62,024 bases of DNA, taken from positions 1 through 62,024 of the forward strand of contig JAEXAJ010000177.1 in the NCBI GenBank assembly GCA_023458215.1, in the 5' to 3' direction. Within the stretch, counting starts at the first letter, position 1; every line of letters begins with the position of its first letter. The translations under genes were made by a program, and so were the position numbers. Shown piece by piece: positions 1 to 7,350 of this stretch. The DNA comes from Bacteroidota bacterium (lineage in GTDB: Bacteria; Bacteroidota; Bacteroidia; Bacteroidales; Bacteroidaceae). The notes beneath the pieces were generated by a model. The model had not been told where the DNA came from and did no database searches. It saw nothing but the letters and a program-made list of their open reading frames with translations.

Positions 1-75
1 TTTCGGACTTTGTGCAGTACAAGATGCCAAACCGGCAGCTACTGCAAGAGCCATAAGAAATGTTACTTTTTTCAT
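1..75 (-). CDS. Putative lipoprotein, N-terminal fragment (window edge)
   Basis: Only the first 25 codons are inside the window; the gene continues beyond base 1. The visible peptide has a lysine-rich start (MKKV), a hydrophobic stretch and a lipobox LASC with Cys19, so it should be a lipid-anchored envelope protein. It lies 14 bases downstream of the FKBP isomerase gene on the same strand, so the two probably form one transcript. Tandem FKBP isomerases, one of them a lipoprotein, occur in Bacteroides, so a second isomerase is a reasonable guess, but no isomerase domain is visible here. Confidence 0.6.
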   Translation of the reverse strand, partial: MKKVTFLMALAVAAGLASCTAQSPK

Positions 76-89
76 TTTGCTTTTACTTG

Positions 90-683
90 TTATTTATTTA
101 AAACTTTCAATAGTTCTACTTCGAAAACTAATGTGCTGTGCGGGGGAATCATTTCGCCGGCACCTTGTGCGCCATAGGCCAGGTCGCTGGGGATGAAGAG
201 TTTCCACTTGGCGCCTTCGGGCATCAGTTGCAGGGCTTCTACCCATCCGGGGATTACTTGGTTTACGCCGAATGTGGCGGGCTCGCCGCGTTTGATGGAG
301 CTGTCAAAGAGTGTTCCGTCAATCAGCGTACCTTCGTAGTGGCACTGTACCTGGTCGGTAGCGGTGGCGTAAGTACCTACATTGCCTTCGTTGATAACTT
401 CGTATTGAAGTCCGCTGGGCAAAGTAACGACGCCGGGGCGTTTTTTGTTCTCTTCCAGGAAGTTCTTGCCGGCTTCAATGCTGGCGGCATTCATCTTCTC
501 TTCCAGTTCGGCGAAGTATTTATTTACTATTTCACGGGCTTCGTTGTGGCTGATAGCCGGTTGGTTGCCCTCCAATATGTCTTTGATAGCTTGTGCGAAG
601 TCATCAACTGCGATGCCTTTGGCACCCATGCTTAAAAGATTCTGACCTATTCCCAGGCCGATAGCGTAACTGAATTTATCCAT
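90..683 (-). CDS. FKBP-type peptidyl-prolyl cis-trans isomerase
   Basis: A 197-residue protein with the two-part layout of FkpA/Mip-like isomerases: a helical dimerisation region (about residues 1-85) and a C-terminal FKBP domain (about 95-197). The FKBP part shows the expected core: GTLIDGTLFDSS, then VIPGWVEALQLMPEGAKW, FIPSDLAYG and PHSTLVFEVELL. The enzyme accelerates cis-trans isomerisation of Xaa-Pro bonds during folding. No signal peptide is evident at the N-terminus, which suggests a cytoplasmic form like FklB. The ATG at 683 has a good -7 box about 20 bases upstream (704-711). It is followed by a lipoprotein gene 14 bases downstream. Confidence 0.93.
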   Translation of the reverse strand: MDKFSYAIGLGIGQNLLSMGAKGIAVDDFAQAIKDILEGNQPAISHNEAREIVNKYFAELEEKMNAASIEAGKNFLEENKKRPGVVTLPSGLQYEVINEGNVGTYATATDQVQCHYEGTLIDGTLFDSSIKRGEPATFGVNQVIPGWVEALQLMPEGAKWKLFIPSDLAYGAQGAGEMIPPHSTLVFEVELLKVLNK

Positions 684-703
684 GTTTACTTTTTTATGAG
701 GGG

Positions 704-711
704 CAAAAGTA
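704..711 (-). promoter_or_regulatory. Promoter -7 box for the FKBP gene
   Basis: TACTTTTG on the minus strand fits the Bacteroides -7 consensus TAnnTTTG and lies 21 bases upstream of the FKBP start. No convincing -33 TTG is seen. Confidence 0.55.
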
Positions 712-786
712 CGTCTTTTATTTGAATGATAGGACTTTTCGTTATTTAATTTTTCTTATTTATGTGTCAATTGCGGCTATCTTTTG

Positions 787-794
787 TATTTTTG
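787..794 (+). promoter_or_regulatory. Candidate promoter -7 box for the sirtuin gene
   Basis: TATTTTTG matches TAnnTTTG and lies about 75 bases upstream of the sirtuin ATG. An AAAAAGGAGAAG ribosome-binding stretch precedes the ATG at 870. The -33 element is weak. Confidence 0.45.
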
Positions 795-869
795 TGAGGA
801 ACAAATTCGGATGGAAGCGGATTTGCATGCAATACGTAGATAGTATTATATAAAAAGGAGAAGCGAACA

Positions 870-1568
870 ATGAAGAATTTAGTTATTTTGTCCGGTGCCG
901 GGATGAGTGCCGAGAGTGGCATCAGTACGTTTCGTGATGCAGGCGGGTTGTGGGATAAATATCCAGTGGAACAGGTGGCTACCCCCGAAGGCTATGCACG
1001 CAATCCGGAGTTGGTGCTTAACTTCTATAACGAGCGGCGCAGGCAATTGCTCGAAGTGGAGCCGAATGCCGGGCACACCGGATTGGCAGAACTGGAAAAG
1101 GACTTCAATGTAACTGTTATTACCCAAAATATCGACAACCTGCACGAGCGTGCGGGCAGTACACGTATCATTCACCTGCATGGCGAACTTACCAAAGTTT
1201 GCTCCAGCCGCGATCCTTATAATCCGCAATTCATCAAGGAGCTGACTCCTGAGGAATACAACGTGAAGCCGGGCGATAAAGCCGGTGACGGCACGCAACT
1301 CCGTCCGTTCATCGTTTGGTTCGGCGAGTCGGTACCGGAGATCGAGACGGCTATCGGGTATGTAGAGAAAGCAGATATCTTTGTGATTATCGGTACTTCT
1401 ATGAATGTATATCCGGCGGCGGGTTTGTTGCATTACGTGCCTCGTACGGCAGAAGTTTATCTGATTGATCCCAAACCGGTAGATACTCACTCTGCACGTC
1501 AGATACATGTTATTCAAAAAGGTGCTTCGGAAGGGGTTGCGGAGTTGAAGGAACGTTTGAAACCATAG
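870..1568 (+). CDS. cobB: NAD-dependent protein deacylase (sirtuin, CobB/SIRT5 type)
   Basis: A 232-residue sirtuin that removes acyl groups from lysines using NAD. Visible motifs: GAGMSAESGI with FRDAGGLW (residues 9-28, NAD pocket), TQNID (85-89), catalytic His104 in HLHG, and GTSMNVYPAAGL. Tyr53 and Arg56 (FYNERRR) form the YxxR pair that in SIRT5/CobB recognises succinyl- and malonyl-lysine, so desuccinylase activity is likely. The usual four zinc-binding cysteines are absent: the protein has a single Cys (Cys111), and the zinc module is replaced by a short cysteine-free loop. It is a single gene, convergent with the GT2 gene at 1812 and separated from it by a palindrome array. Confidence 0.93.
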   Translation: MKNLVILSGAGMSAESGISTFRDAGGLWDKYPVEQVATPEGYARNPELVLNFYNERRRQLLEVEPNAGHTGLAELEKDFNVTVITQNIDNLHERAGSTRIIHLHGELTKVCSSRDPYNPQFIKELTPEEYNVKPGDKAGDGTQLRPFIVWFGESVPEIETAIGYVEKADIFVIIGTSMNVYPAAGLLHYVPRTAEVYLIDPKPVDTHSARQIHVIQKGASEGVAELKERLKP

Positions 1569-1670
1569 TGTGAGTTGTTCGGTGCTTGTATCATTAGTGT
1601 CTCTCACCTTCTGCATTAAACCCTGTCAGCTTGCACCTTATTGGTTAGCTGCTGCCACACTATTCCATCC

Positions 1671-1738
1671 TATGCACAAGATGCCATCTTGTGCATAGGA
1701 TGGCATCTTATACAACACAAGATGGCATCTTGTGCATG
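1671..1738. repeat. Triple palindrome array between convergent genes
   Basis: Three related palindromic units lie in a row. Unit A (1671-1697) is a perfect 27-base palindrome with a single central base (core CACAAGATGCCATCTTGTG). Unit B is a shortened variant around GGATGGCATCTTA. Unit C (about 1713-1738) carries the reverse complement of the A core. A and C can each fold alone or pair with each other, looping out B. The position between convergent stop codons (1568 and 1812) fits a bidirectional termination or cruciform element. An array of the same design but different sequence lies at 58725-58791. Confidence 0.75.
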
Positions 1739-1811
1739 TAAGGGAATAGTGTTCCGCTCGAGAAGGTTAAATGATGCGGGTGTGAAGGTTTACTCTTGAA
1801 GGGCTCAGACT

Positions 1812-2558
1812 CTACTTCTTCAGAATAGCCCGCAGTACGAACCACGCGTGACGGGCTGCCGTACTTATCATTCCGTAGTGCCGAGCCATAATCCGGAAAC
1901 GCTCTTTGAGTGATGCTTTGCGGTTCTGTGTGGTCATTCCTTCGTCCAGATAGTCGATGATAGTAAGATGGGTGTTGTGCAGTGTACGTGCCTTCTTCAT
2001 TACGCGGATGCACCAGTCGAAATCCGCAGAGAAGCGGTATTGCAGATCGTAAGGCTCTGCCAGGGAGGTCTTGGCGAAGAATGCCTGATGGCAAACCAGC
2101 ATGCCTTGTTTGAAACTTTTCCAAGTCAGCACTTCCGGGGTGGAGAGGCGGCGCATGCGCAGGAAATGGCGTTCGCTGTTCACTAAAGCTGTTTCGCCGT
2201 ACAATACGTCGGGCAGTTCATTATCGGTGATGGTATGCACTATTTGTTGCAAAGTGTCGTCTTCGTGGAAGCTGTCGCCGGCATTCAGAAAACACAGGTA
2301 ATCACCGGTGGCTTGGGCGATCCCTTTGTTCATGGCATCGTAAAGGCCTTTGTCGGGCTCGCTAATAATTTTCGTTATCCGGTCTTTATATCGATCGATG
2401 ATGGAGAGGGTGCCGTCTTTGGAGGCGCCGTCTATGAGGATATACTCTACATGGCGGTAGGTTTGCGAGATAACGCTTTGTATGGTGTCTTCCAATACCG
2501 CTTCGGCATTGTAAGTCACGGTGATGATGCTGAACTTCGGGGTATGATGGTTATGCAT
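1812..2558 (-). CDS. Glycosyltransferase family 2 (WcaA-like)
   Basis: A 248-residue GT-A fold glycosyltransferase that would transfer a sugar from a nucleotide-sugar to a growing surface polysaccharide on the cytoplasmic face of the membrane. The N-terminal half shows the GT2 signature: FSIITVTYNAE, ILIDGASKDGT, ISEPDKGLYDAMNKG and FLNAGDSF, where the DxD-type acidic motif is replaced by NAGD, as often seen in this subfamily. The C-terminal part is a helical tail. Its start overlaps the end of the upstream GT4 gene by 8 bases, so the two are translated from one mRNA. The sugar specificity cannot be told from sequence. Confidence 0.93.
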   Translation of the reverse strand: MHNHHTPKFSIITVTYNAEAVLEDTIQSVISQTYRHVEYILIDGASKDGTLSIIDRYKDRITKIISEPDKGLYDAMNKGIAQATGDYLCFLNAGDSFHEDDTLQQIVHTITDNELPDVLYGETALVNSERHFLRMRRLSTPEVLTWKSFKQGMLVCHQAFFAKTSLAEPYDLQYRFSADFDWCIRVMKKARTLHNTHLTIIDYLDEGMTTQNRKASLKERFRIMARHYGMISTAARHAWFVLRAILKK

Positions 2559-3816
2559 TTCTTCCGGTTGCTTTATTGTAGAGATCGATGTATTTCTTGG
2601 CTATGGTATTCTCGGAATAGTGCGTGACGGCTTTGCGGCAGGCTTGCTCCGAAAGGCTTGGATAGTCCGGATCTTTCAGCGTCCAATAGATGCCGTTGGC
2701 AAAGTCTTCGGACGATTTGTATTGCGCTACGTATCCGTTGTGCAGATGGTCTATCATTTCGGGGATGCCGCCCACGTTGAAGCCTACACAGGGGATGCCG
2801 CACGCCATGGCTTCCATAATGGTGTTCGGAAGGTTCTCTTCCAAGGAGGGGGTGGCGAAGATGTCTACTGCATTATAGATATCCACCATCTGATGCTCGT
2901 TGGTGACGAAATTCAACGGGTAAACCTTGAAGGGCAGCAGGTTTGCCAACTGTTCCGAGTGATTGCCGAAGACTACGACACCTAATTGCTCTTTCAGCTC
3001 GGGATGCTTTTCGGCGAGCAGCTTGCACGATTCTATCAGGTAGTCGATACCTTTCCGCTTGTCTGTAATCTTCACCGAGCCGAATAGCATCAGCATTTTG
3101 TCCTGCGGAAGCAGGCATTTGCTTCGGGCTTCCTTCTTGTTGCGGGGCTTGAAGAGGTTGGTGTTGATTGGGTTGGGGATGGAGGTCACTTCGTGTCCGC
3201 AGAAGAGAGCACTTTTCTTTGCCTGGCCTTCCAGCCAATGGCTGCATGCTACAAAGTTGATGTGACGGTGCTTGTATAAATCCTGCTTCTTTCGGAAAAT
3301 GCGGTAGGAGAGGTCTTTCTTGCTGCTACCGCCGTGGATAAAGGGGCAGTTGTGGCATTCGGTCTGATAATTGGTACATTCGCGGGCATGGTGGCAGATG
3401 CCGGTGCATGGCCACATGTCGTGCATGGTCCAGACTACAGGTTTGCCCGAAGCCAGAATCTTCTCGATGTTCTTCAGCGACAGCATGCCTTGGTTTATCC
3501 AGTGCAGGTGAATCACGTCGGCTTGCTGAAACTCGGGCAGTGCGGTGATATCGGTGCCCGTATTGGCTATGTCTACCGCAAAGATATTGTCTTTACTGAA
3601 ATGGTTGGCTTTCCAAATGACGATGCGTTCCCATACGAACTTCCAAACCATGCGCCAGTTTTGGCTTAATGACACGACGGTGATCTGGTCGGTCTGTTTG
3701 TTGCGTACCAATAATTTAGCTTTGATGCCACGATTCTTGAGGGATTCCATGAGCCGACTGGCGGCGATGGCTGCTCCGCCGATACGTTCGGATGTGTTTA
3801 TAAGTAGTACTCTCAT
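2551..3816 (-). CDS. Glycosyltransferase family 4
   Basis: A 421-residue GT-B fold retaining glycosyltransferase. The N-terminal Rossmann domain opens with MRVLLINTSERIGGAAIA, the glycine-rich acceptor-side loop. The C-terminal domain has FGSVKITDKRKG and the nucleotide-sugar motif ATPSLEENLPNTIMEAMACG (E-x7-E type). A Cys/His-rich insert around residues 135-160 (HDMWPCTGICHHA, then several CxxC-like pairs) is typical of a capsule-associated GT4 subgroup. It is the first gene of a two-gene operon with the GT2 gene and has its own promoter at 3875-3882, divergent from the dehydrogenase gene. Confidence 0.93.
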   Translation of the reverse strand: MRVLLINTSERIGGAAIAASRLMESLKNRGIKAKLLVRNKQTDQITVVSLSQNWRMVWKFVWERIVIWKANHFSKDNIFAVDIANTGTDITALPEFQQADVIHLHWINQGMLSLKNIEKILASGKPVVWTMHDMWPCTGICHHARECTNYQTECHNCPFIHGGSSKKDLSYRIFRKKQDLYKHRHINFVACSHWLEGQAKKSALFCGHEVTSIPNPINTNLFKPRNKKEARSKCLLPQDKMLMLFGSVKITDKRKGIDYLIESCKLLAEKHPELKEQLGVVVFGNHSEQLANLLPFKVYPLNFVTNEHQMVDIYNAVDIFATPSLEENLPNTIMEAMACGIPCVGFNVGGIPEMIDHLHNGYVAQYKSSEDFANGIYWTLKDPDYPSLSEQACRKAVTHYSENTIAKKYIDLYNKATGRNA

Positions 3817-3874
3817 CTGATGAATTGACAGTTGACGGTTGATAATTGACGGTTAGCTCATCAATTACTTGGTG

Positions 3875-3882
3875 CAAAAGTA
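3875..3882 (-). promoter_or_regulatory. Promoter -7 box for the GT4-GT2 operon
   Basis: TACTTTTG on the minus strand, about 59 bases upstream of the GT4 ATG. It sits back-to-back with a plus-strand -7 box at 3925-3932, so the 272-base intergenic region holds divergent promoters. Confidence 0.6.
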
Positions 3883-3924
3883 GTGGTTTTCGCCGATAAA
3901 CGGTGCAAAGTCACATATTATTTG

Positions 3925-3932
3925 TACTTTTG
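3925..3932 (+). promoter_or_regulatory. Promoter -7 box for the UDP-ManNAc dehydrogenase gene
   Basis: TACTTTTG matches TAnnTTTG. Transcription would start around 3938-3940, just before the long inverted repeat at 3943, so almost the whole 5' leader of the gene would be the hairpin. Confidence 0.55.
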
Positions 3933-3942
3933 CGGCATAGAG

Positions 3943-4084
3943 TTAATGTGCTGATATATTAATGTGCTAATGTGCCAATTGCTGCGCTCTGATTCCGTTC
4001 GGCATTACGGCGCAGCCCCGATGCTCATTTGGTAGGATAGCGCAGCAATTGGCACATTAGCACATTAACATATTAGCACATTAA
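3943..4084. repeat. 46-bp inverted repeat forming the leader of the dehydrogenase gene
   Basis: Left arm 3943-3988 and right arm 4039-4084 are reverse complements over 46 bases with only two mismatches, separated by a 50-base loop. The arms contain degenerate repeats of TTAATGTGCTAA and end in CCAATTGCTGCGCT. The right arm stops 4 bases before the ATG at 4089, so the ribosome-binding region is inside the potential stem. The loop holds no TAnnTTTG box. Confidence 0.85.
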
Positions 4085-4088
4085 TCTA

Positions 4089-5303
4089 ATGAAGAAGGTT
4101 GTATTTATAGGCTTGGGCTACATAGGCCTGCCTACGGCAGCGGTCGCTGCTCATCATGGTTTCGAAGTGGTGGGTGTAGATGTAAATCCGTCGGTAGTAG
4201 AAACCGTCAATCAAGGCAAGGTGCACATTGTGGAACCGGACTTGGACAAGATTGTCAAAGAAGCAGTACAAAGCGGACATCTGCGTGCCGTGACCCGCCC
4301 CGAACCGGCGGACGCCTTCTTCGTGGTAGTACCCACCCCCTTCAAGCAAAACCATCGTGCGGACATCACCTACGTGGAATCTGCCACCCGTGCTGTTATC
4401 CCTTGCCTGAAACCGGGAGACTTGTTTGTGATTGAATCTACTTCTCCGGTATTCACTACCGAACGCATGGCAGAACTTATCTTTCAGCAACGCCCTGAGT
4501 TAAAGGATCAAATATACATTGCCTATTGCCCCGAACGTGTATTGCCCGGCAATACTCTGTATGAGCTGGTACACAACGACCGTGTAATCGGTGGTATCAA
4601 CCCCGCCTCTACTGATAAGGCAATTGAGTTCTATTCCGCTTTCGTTCAAGGCAAACTTCACCGTACCAATGCCCGTACCGCCGAGATGTGCAAACTGACC
4701 GAGAACTCCAGCCGCGACTCCCAAATCGCCTTTGCCAACGAGCTTTCCATGATTTGCGATAAAGCCGGCATCAATGTATGGGAGTTGATTGATCTTGCCA
4801 ACAAACATCCTCGTGTCAACATTCTGCAACCGGGTTGCGGTGTAGGCGGTCACTGCATTGCCGTTGACCCGTGGTTCATTGTATCGGATTATCCCGAACA
4901 AGCGCAACTCATCAAACGTGCCCGCGAGACGAACGATTATAAAGCCGACTGGTGTGCCAACAAAGTATTGGAGTCTTGCCAGCACTTTGTCGAGAAGTAC
5001 GAACGTGAGCCGATAGTAGCTTGTATGGGTCTTGCCTTCAAGCCCAATATTGACGACCTTCGCGAGTCTCCCGCCAAGTATATCGCCTCCCGCATTGTCA
5101 GCGAAAGCCGTGCGGATGTGCTGATAGTAGAGCCTAATATCACCACGCACCCCAGTTTCCATATAACAGATTATAAGGAAGCTTATCAGAAAGCTGATAT
5201 TATCGTTTGGCTTGTACGCCATACCCCGTTTGTAGAACTGCCTCGGGATGAAGAAAAGTTGGAACTTGACTTCTGCGGTGTTCGTACCCCCCGGACCCCC
5301 TGA
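4089..5303 (+). CDS. wecC: UDP-N-acetyl-D-mannosamine dehydrogenase
   Basis: A 404-residue NAD-dependent dehydrogenase that oxidises UDP-ManNAc to UDP-ManNAcA, a charged sugar donor for surface polysaccharides. Visible features: Rossmann motif GLGYIGLP (residues 8-15), VPTPFK, STSPVFTTE, YCPERVLPG, the active-site lysine region CKLTENSSRD (Lys202), and PGCGVGGHCIAVDPWF with catalytic Cys256. This QPGCGVGGHC form marks the ManNAc rather than the glucose dehydrogenases. The next gene is the matching 2-epimerase. The natural C-terminus appears to be overrun: the last residues, VRTPRTP and stop, are encoded by the left arm of the inverted repeat at 5284. Confidence 0.93.
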   Translation: MKKVVFIGLGYIGLPTAAVAAHHGFEVVGVDVNPSVVETVNQGKVHIVEPDLDKIVKEAVQSGHLRAVTRPEPADAFFVVVPTPFKQNHRADITYVESATRAVIPCLKPGDLFVIESTSPVFTTERMAELIFQQRPELKDQIYIAYCPERVLPGNTLYELVHNDRVIGGINPASTDKAIEFYSAFVQGKLHRTNARTAEMCKLTENSSRDSQIAFANELSMICDKAGINVWELIDLANKHPRVNILQPGCGVGGHCIAVDPWFIVSDYPEQAQLIKRARETNDYKADWCANKVLESCQHFVEKYEREPIVACMGLAFKPNIDDLRESPAKYIASRIVSESRADVLIVEPNITTHPSFHITDYKEAYQKADIIVWLVRHTPFVELPRDEEKLELDFCGVRTPRTP

Positions 5304-5387
5304 AGGGGGAGGGGAATACTCTGCTTATAAATAACTGATTATTTACTAAAACCATCCCCCTCCCCCTTCAGGGGGTCCGGGGGGTAC
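5284..5387. repeat. Perfect 31-bp inverted repeat, GC-rich (family 1)
   Basis: Arms 5284-5314 and 5357-5387 are exact reverse complements (GTACCCCCCGGACCCCCTGA start), with a 42-base loop. The left arm supplies the final codons and the TGA stop of the dehydrogenase; the right arm ends 7 bases before the epimerase ATG. The element resembles the one at 7249-7350: both read ACCCC-C-CGG-CCCCT-AA-GGGG-A-GGGG followed by AATAC. Confidence 0.9.
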
Positions 5388-5394
5388 TATAATA

Positions 5395-6522
5395 ATGAAG
5401 AAGATATTACTCGTTTTCGGAACCCGCCCCGAAGCCATCAAGATGGCTCCGCTGGTGAAAGCCTTGCAAAAGGATACGGCTCATTTTGATACGAAAGTAT
5501 GCGTCACCGCCCAGCACCGTCAAATGCTGGACCAGGTATTGGAAGTGTTCGAGATAACTCCCGAATACGACCTCAATATCATGGCGCCCAATCAGGATTT
5601 GTATGATATCACTTCCAAAGTGCTGTTAGGCTTGCGTGACGTCCTAAAGGATTTCCGGCCCGATGTAGTACTGGTACATGGCGATACTACCACTTCGATG
5701 GCAGCTTCCCTTGCCGCCTTCTACCAGCAAATACCCGTGGGGCATGTAGAGGCCGGATTGCGTACATACGATATGCTTTCGCCTTGGCCCGAAGAGATGA
5801 ATCGTCAGGTTACCGACCGTATCTGCACGTATTACTTCGCTCCGACGGAGAAGTCACGCCGGAACCTTTTGCACGAGAATATTGAGGATGAAAAGATATC
5901 TGTGACCGGTAATACCGTTATCGATGCCCTGCTGATGGCTGTCGATATTATTGCCCATAAGCCCGGGGTGAAAGAACAATTGCACGAGGAACTCCGCACG
6001 AAAGGTTATGCGGTTGGCAATCGTCCCTACATACTTGTAACCGGACACCGCCGTGAGAACTTCGGCGATGGTTTTCTGCATATCTGCCGGGCAATCAAAG
6101 AGATTGCATCTTCGCATCCTGAACTGGATATTGTCTATCCGGTGCATCTTAATCCCAATGTTCAGAAGCCCGTTTATGAACTCCTTTCCGGTCTTGAGAA
6201 TGTATATCTTATCTCTCCGTTGGATTATCTGCCGTTTATCTACGCCATGCAGCACTCCGTGCTGTTGCTGACCGATAGTGGCGGTGTGCAGGAAGAAGCA
6301 CCTTCGTTGGGCAAGCCTGTGCTGGTAATGCGGAATACCACCGAGCGTCCCGAAGCAGTGGAAGCAGGTACCGTGAAGCTGGTTGGTACAGATGCCGATG
6401 CCATCGTAAAGAATGTGACGGAACTCTTGAACAATAAAGAAGTCTATCGGCAGATGTCCGAGACGCACAACCCGTATGGTGACGGGAAGGCTTGCGAAAG
6501 GATTTTGACTGCTTTGAGGTAG
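5395..6522 (+). CDS. wecB: UDP-N-acetylglucosamine 2-epimerase (non-hydrolysing)
   Basis: A 375-residue GT-B-like epimerase converting UDP-GlcNAc to UDP-ManNAc, the substrate of the dehydrogenase encoded just upstream. Motifs: [15 protein letters not shown] at the N-terminus, [37 protein letters not shown] and the UDP site [18 protein letters not shown] with RPEA. Length and motif order are those of the non-hydrolysing bacterial family. It is separated from the dehydrogenase by a 31-bp inverted repeat, so the pair may be co-transcribed through a strong hairpin that could alter epimerase translation or mRNA stability. Confidence 0.96.
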   Translation: MKKILLVFGTRPEAIKMAPLVKALQKDTAHFDTKVCVTAQHRQMLDQVLEVFEITPEYDLNIMAPNQDLYDITSKVLLGLRDVLKDFRPDVVLVHGDTTTSMAASLAAFYQQIPVGHVEAGLRTYDMLSPWPEEMNRQVTDRICTYYFAPTEKSRRNLLHENIEDEKISVTGNTVIDALLMAVDIIAHKPGVKEQLHEELRTKGYAVGNRPYILVTGHRRENFGDGFLHICRAIKEIASSHPELDIVYPVHLNPNVQKPVYELLSGLENVYLISPLDYLPFIYAMQHSVLLLTDSGGVQEEAPSLGKPVLVMRNTTERPEAVEAGTVKLVGTDADAIVKNVTELLNNKEVYRQMSETHNPYGDGKACERILTALR

Positions 6523-6542
6523 AGTATTTGTAGATTGAATGG

Positions 6543-6573
6543 TTGCAAAGTACGGAGAACTTTCTTATCTTTG
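6543..6573 (+). promoter_or_regulatory. Promoter of the PIN toxin-antitoxin pair
   Basis: TTG at 6543-6545 and TATCTTTG at 6566-6573 are 20 bases apart, a good fit to the Bacteroides TTTG/TAnnTTTG promoter. It lies directly after the epimerase stop codon and implies a transcript start near 6580, so the antitoxin must start at 6606 rather than at the upstream in-frame ATG at 6543. Confidence 0.65.
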
Positions 6574-6605
6574 TTTCTGTTAATGATAACGAAAGGAGAA
6601 AGATT

Positions 6606-6827
6606 ATGGAAAGAACTGTTTTTAATTCTGCACAACGAGAAGTGCTTGACGTCATGTCGTGCATAAAGACCGACGAAGACCTGCGTGAACTGAAGCAGGT
6701 ACTATTGAACTTCTTGAATGAGAAAATGCAGAAAGAACTGGATAATCTTTGGGATGAAGGTGTTATTAGTGAAGCTAAACTGGAAGAGTGGCGTGCCACC
6801 CATTTCCGTACACCTTATAAACAATGA
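6606..6827 (+). CDS. Small antitoxin of a PIN-family toxin-antitoxin pair
   Basis: A 73-residue, highly charged, predicted helical protein (MERTVFNSAQ start) with no recognised DNA-binding motif. The start at 6606 is chosen because a strong AAAGGAGAAAG ribosome-binding site precedes it and because the promoter lies downstream of the longer in-frame start. Its stop overlaps the next ATG by 4 bases (ATGA), the typical coupling of antitoxin to toxin. Role inferred from size, order and partner: it should bind and neutralise the PIN nuclease. Such small partners of COG1569-type PIN proteins are common in Bacteroidetes. Confidence 0.75.
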   Translation: MERTVFNSAQREVLDVMSCIKTDEDLRELKQVLLNFLNEKMQKELDNLWDEGVISEAKLEEWRATHFRTPYKQ

Positions 6828-7243
6828 AAGAACCTCGGCCGATAGTACTGGATACGAACTGCTTGGTTCAAGCAATATCTCGAAGGAGTCATTATTATCG
6901 TGTTTGGAAAGATTTTATTGAAGGACGTTATGTGCTTTGTATATCTTCTGAAATATTGGAAGAGTATGAGGAAATTATAGGTCGGCTGATTACGCCAACT
7001 ATTGCCCGTATTGCAGTAGAAGCTATATTGAAAGCTCCCAATACTCTTCGTGTTGATCCTCGCTTTCATTTTCATCTGATAGAGAAGGATCCGGATGATA
7101 ATAAGTTTGTAGATTGTGCCATTATAGCCGGAGCAGATTATATTGTAAGTGAAGATGCTCATTTTAGAGTTCTCGAAACAATTCCTTTTCCGGCTGTAAC
7201 TGTTATTAGACTGGATGAATTTATGGAGGAGTTGGCAGACTAA
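6824..7243 (+). CDS. PIN-domain ribonuclease toxin (COG1569/TIGR00305 type)
   Basis: A 139-residue PIN domain covering the whole protein. Acidic residues expected to bind metal are present: Asp10 (VLDTN), Glu44/Glu47 (SSEILEEYEE), Asp92 in DNKFVDCA and Asp111 in IVSEDAHF. These proteins cleave RNA, as VapC toxins do. Translation is coupled to the antitoxin by an ATGA overlap. The module is wedged between the epimerase gene and the glycosyltransferase operon of the polysaccharide locus and is followed at once by a GC-rich inverted repeat at 7249, so it looks like a later insertion. Confidence 0.88.
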   Translation: MKEPRPIVLDTNCLVQAISRRSHYYRVWKDFIEGRYVLCISSEILEEYEEIIGRLITPTIARIAVEAILKAPNTLRVDPRFHFHLIEKDPDDNKFVDCAIIAGADYIVSEDAHFRVLETIPFPAVTVIRLDEFMEELAD

Positions 7244-7248
7244 ACTTC

Positions 7249-7350
7249 ACCCCTCGGTCCCCTAAAGGGGAAGGGGAATACTTTCAATTATACGCAGAGT
7301 ACCTATCTTCCCCTTTAGGGGAGTGAGGGGTTCTAGGGGAGTGAGGGGTA
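7249..7350. repeat. Imperfect 25-bp inverted repeat with an extra half-unit (family 1)
   Basis: Arms 7249-7273 and 7307-7331 pair over 25 bases with two mismatches. A further direct copy of GGGGAGTGAGGGGT follows at about 7337-7350. The sequence is related to the element at 5284-5387, including the flanking GGGGAATAC. The extra half-unit encodes the last residues (YPSLP, stop) of the glycosyltransferase on the minus strand. Confidence 0.8.

Noticed and set aside
879..1616. 245-codon open frame antisense to the sirtuin
   Set aside because: Its sequence is low in protein-like motifs and exactly shadows the sirtuin coding region.
3943..4084. Invertible promoter of the kind that phase-varies Bacteroides capsules
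   Set aside because: The 50-base loop contains no TAnnTTTG box, the likely promoter lies outside the left arm, and no recombinase gene is nearby. Loop inversion without a promoter would not switch expression.
6543..6605. N-terminal extension of the antitoxin from the ATG at 6543
   Set aside because: The promoter -7 box lies within it and a strong ribosome-binding site precedes the internal ATG at 6606.
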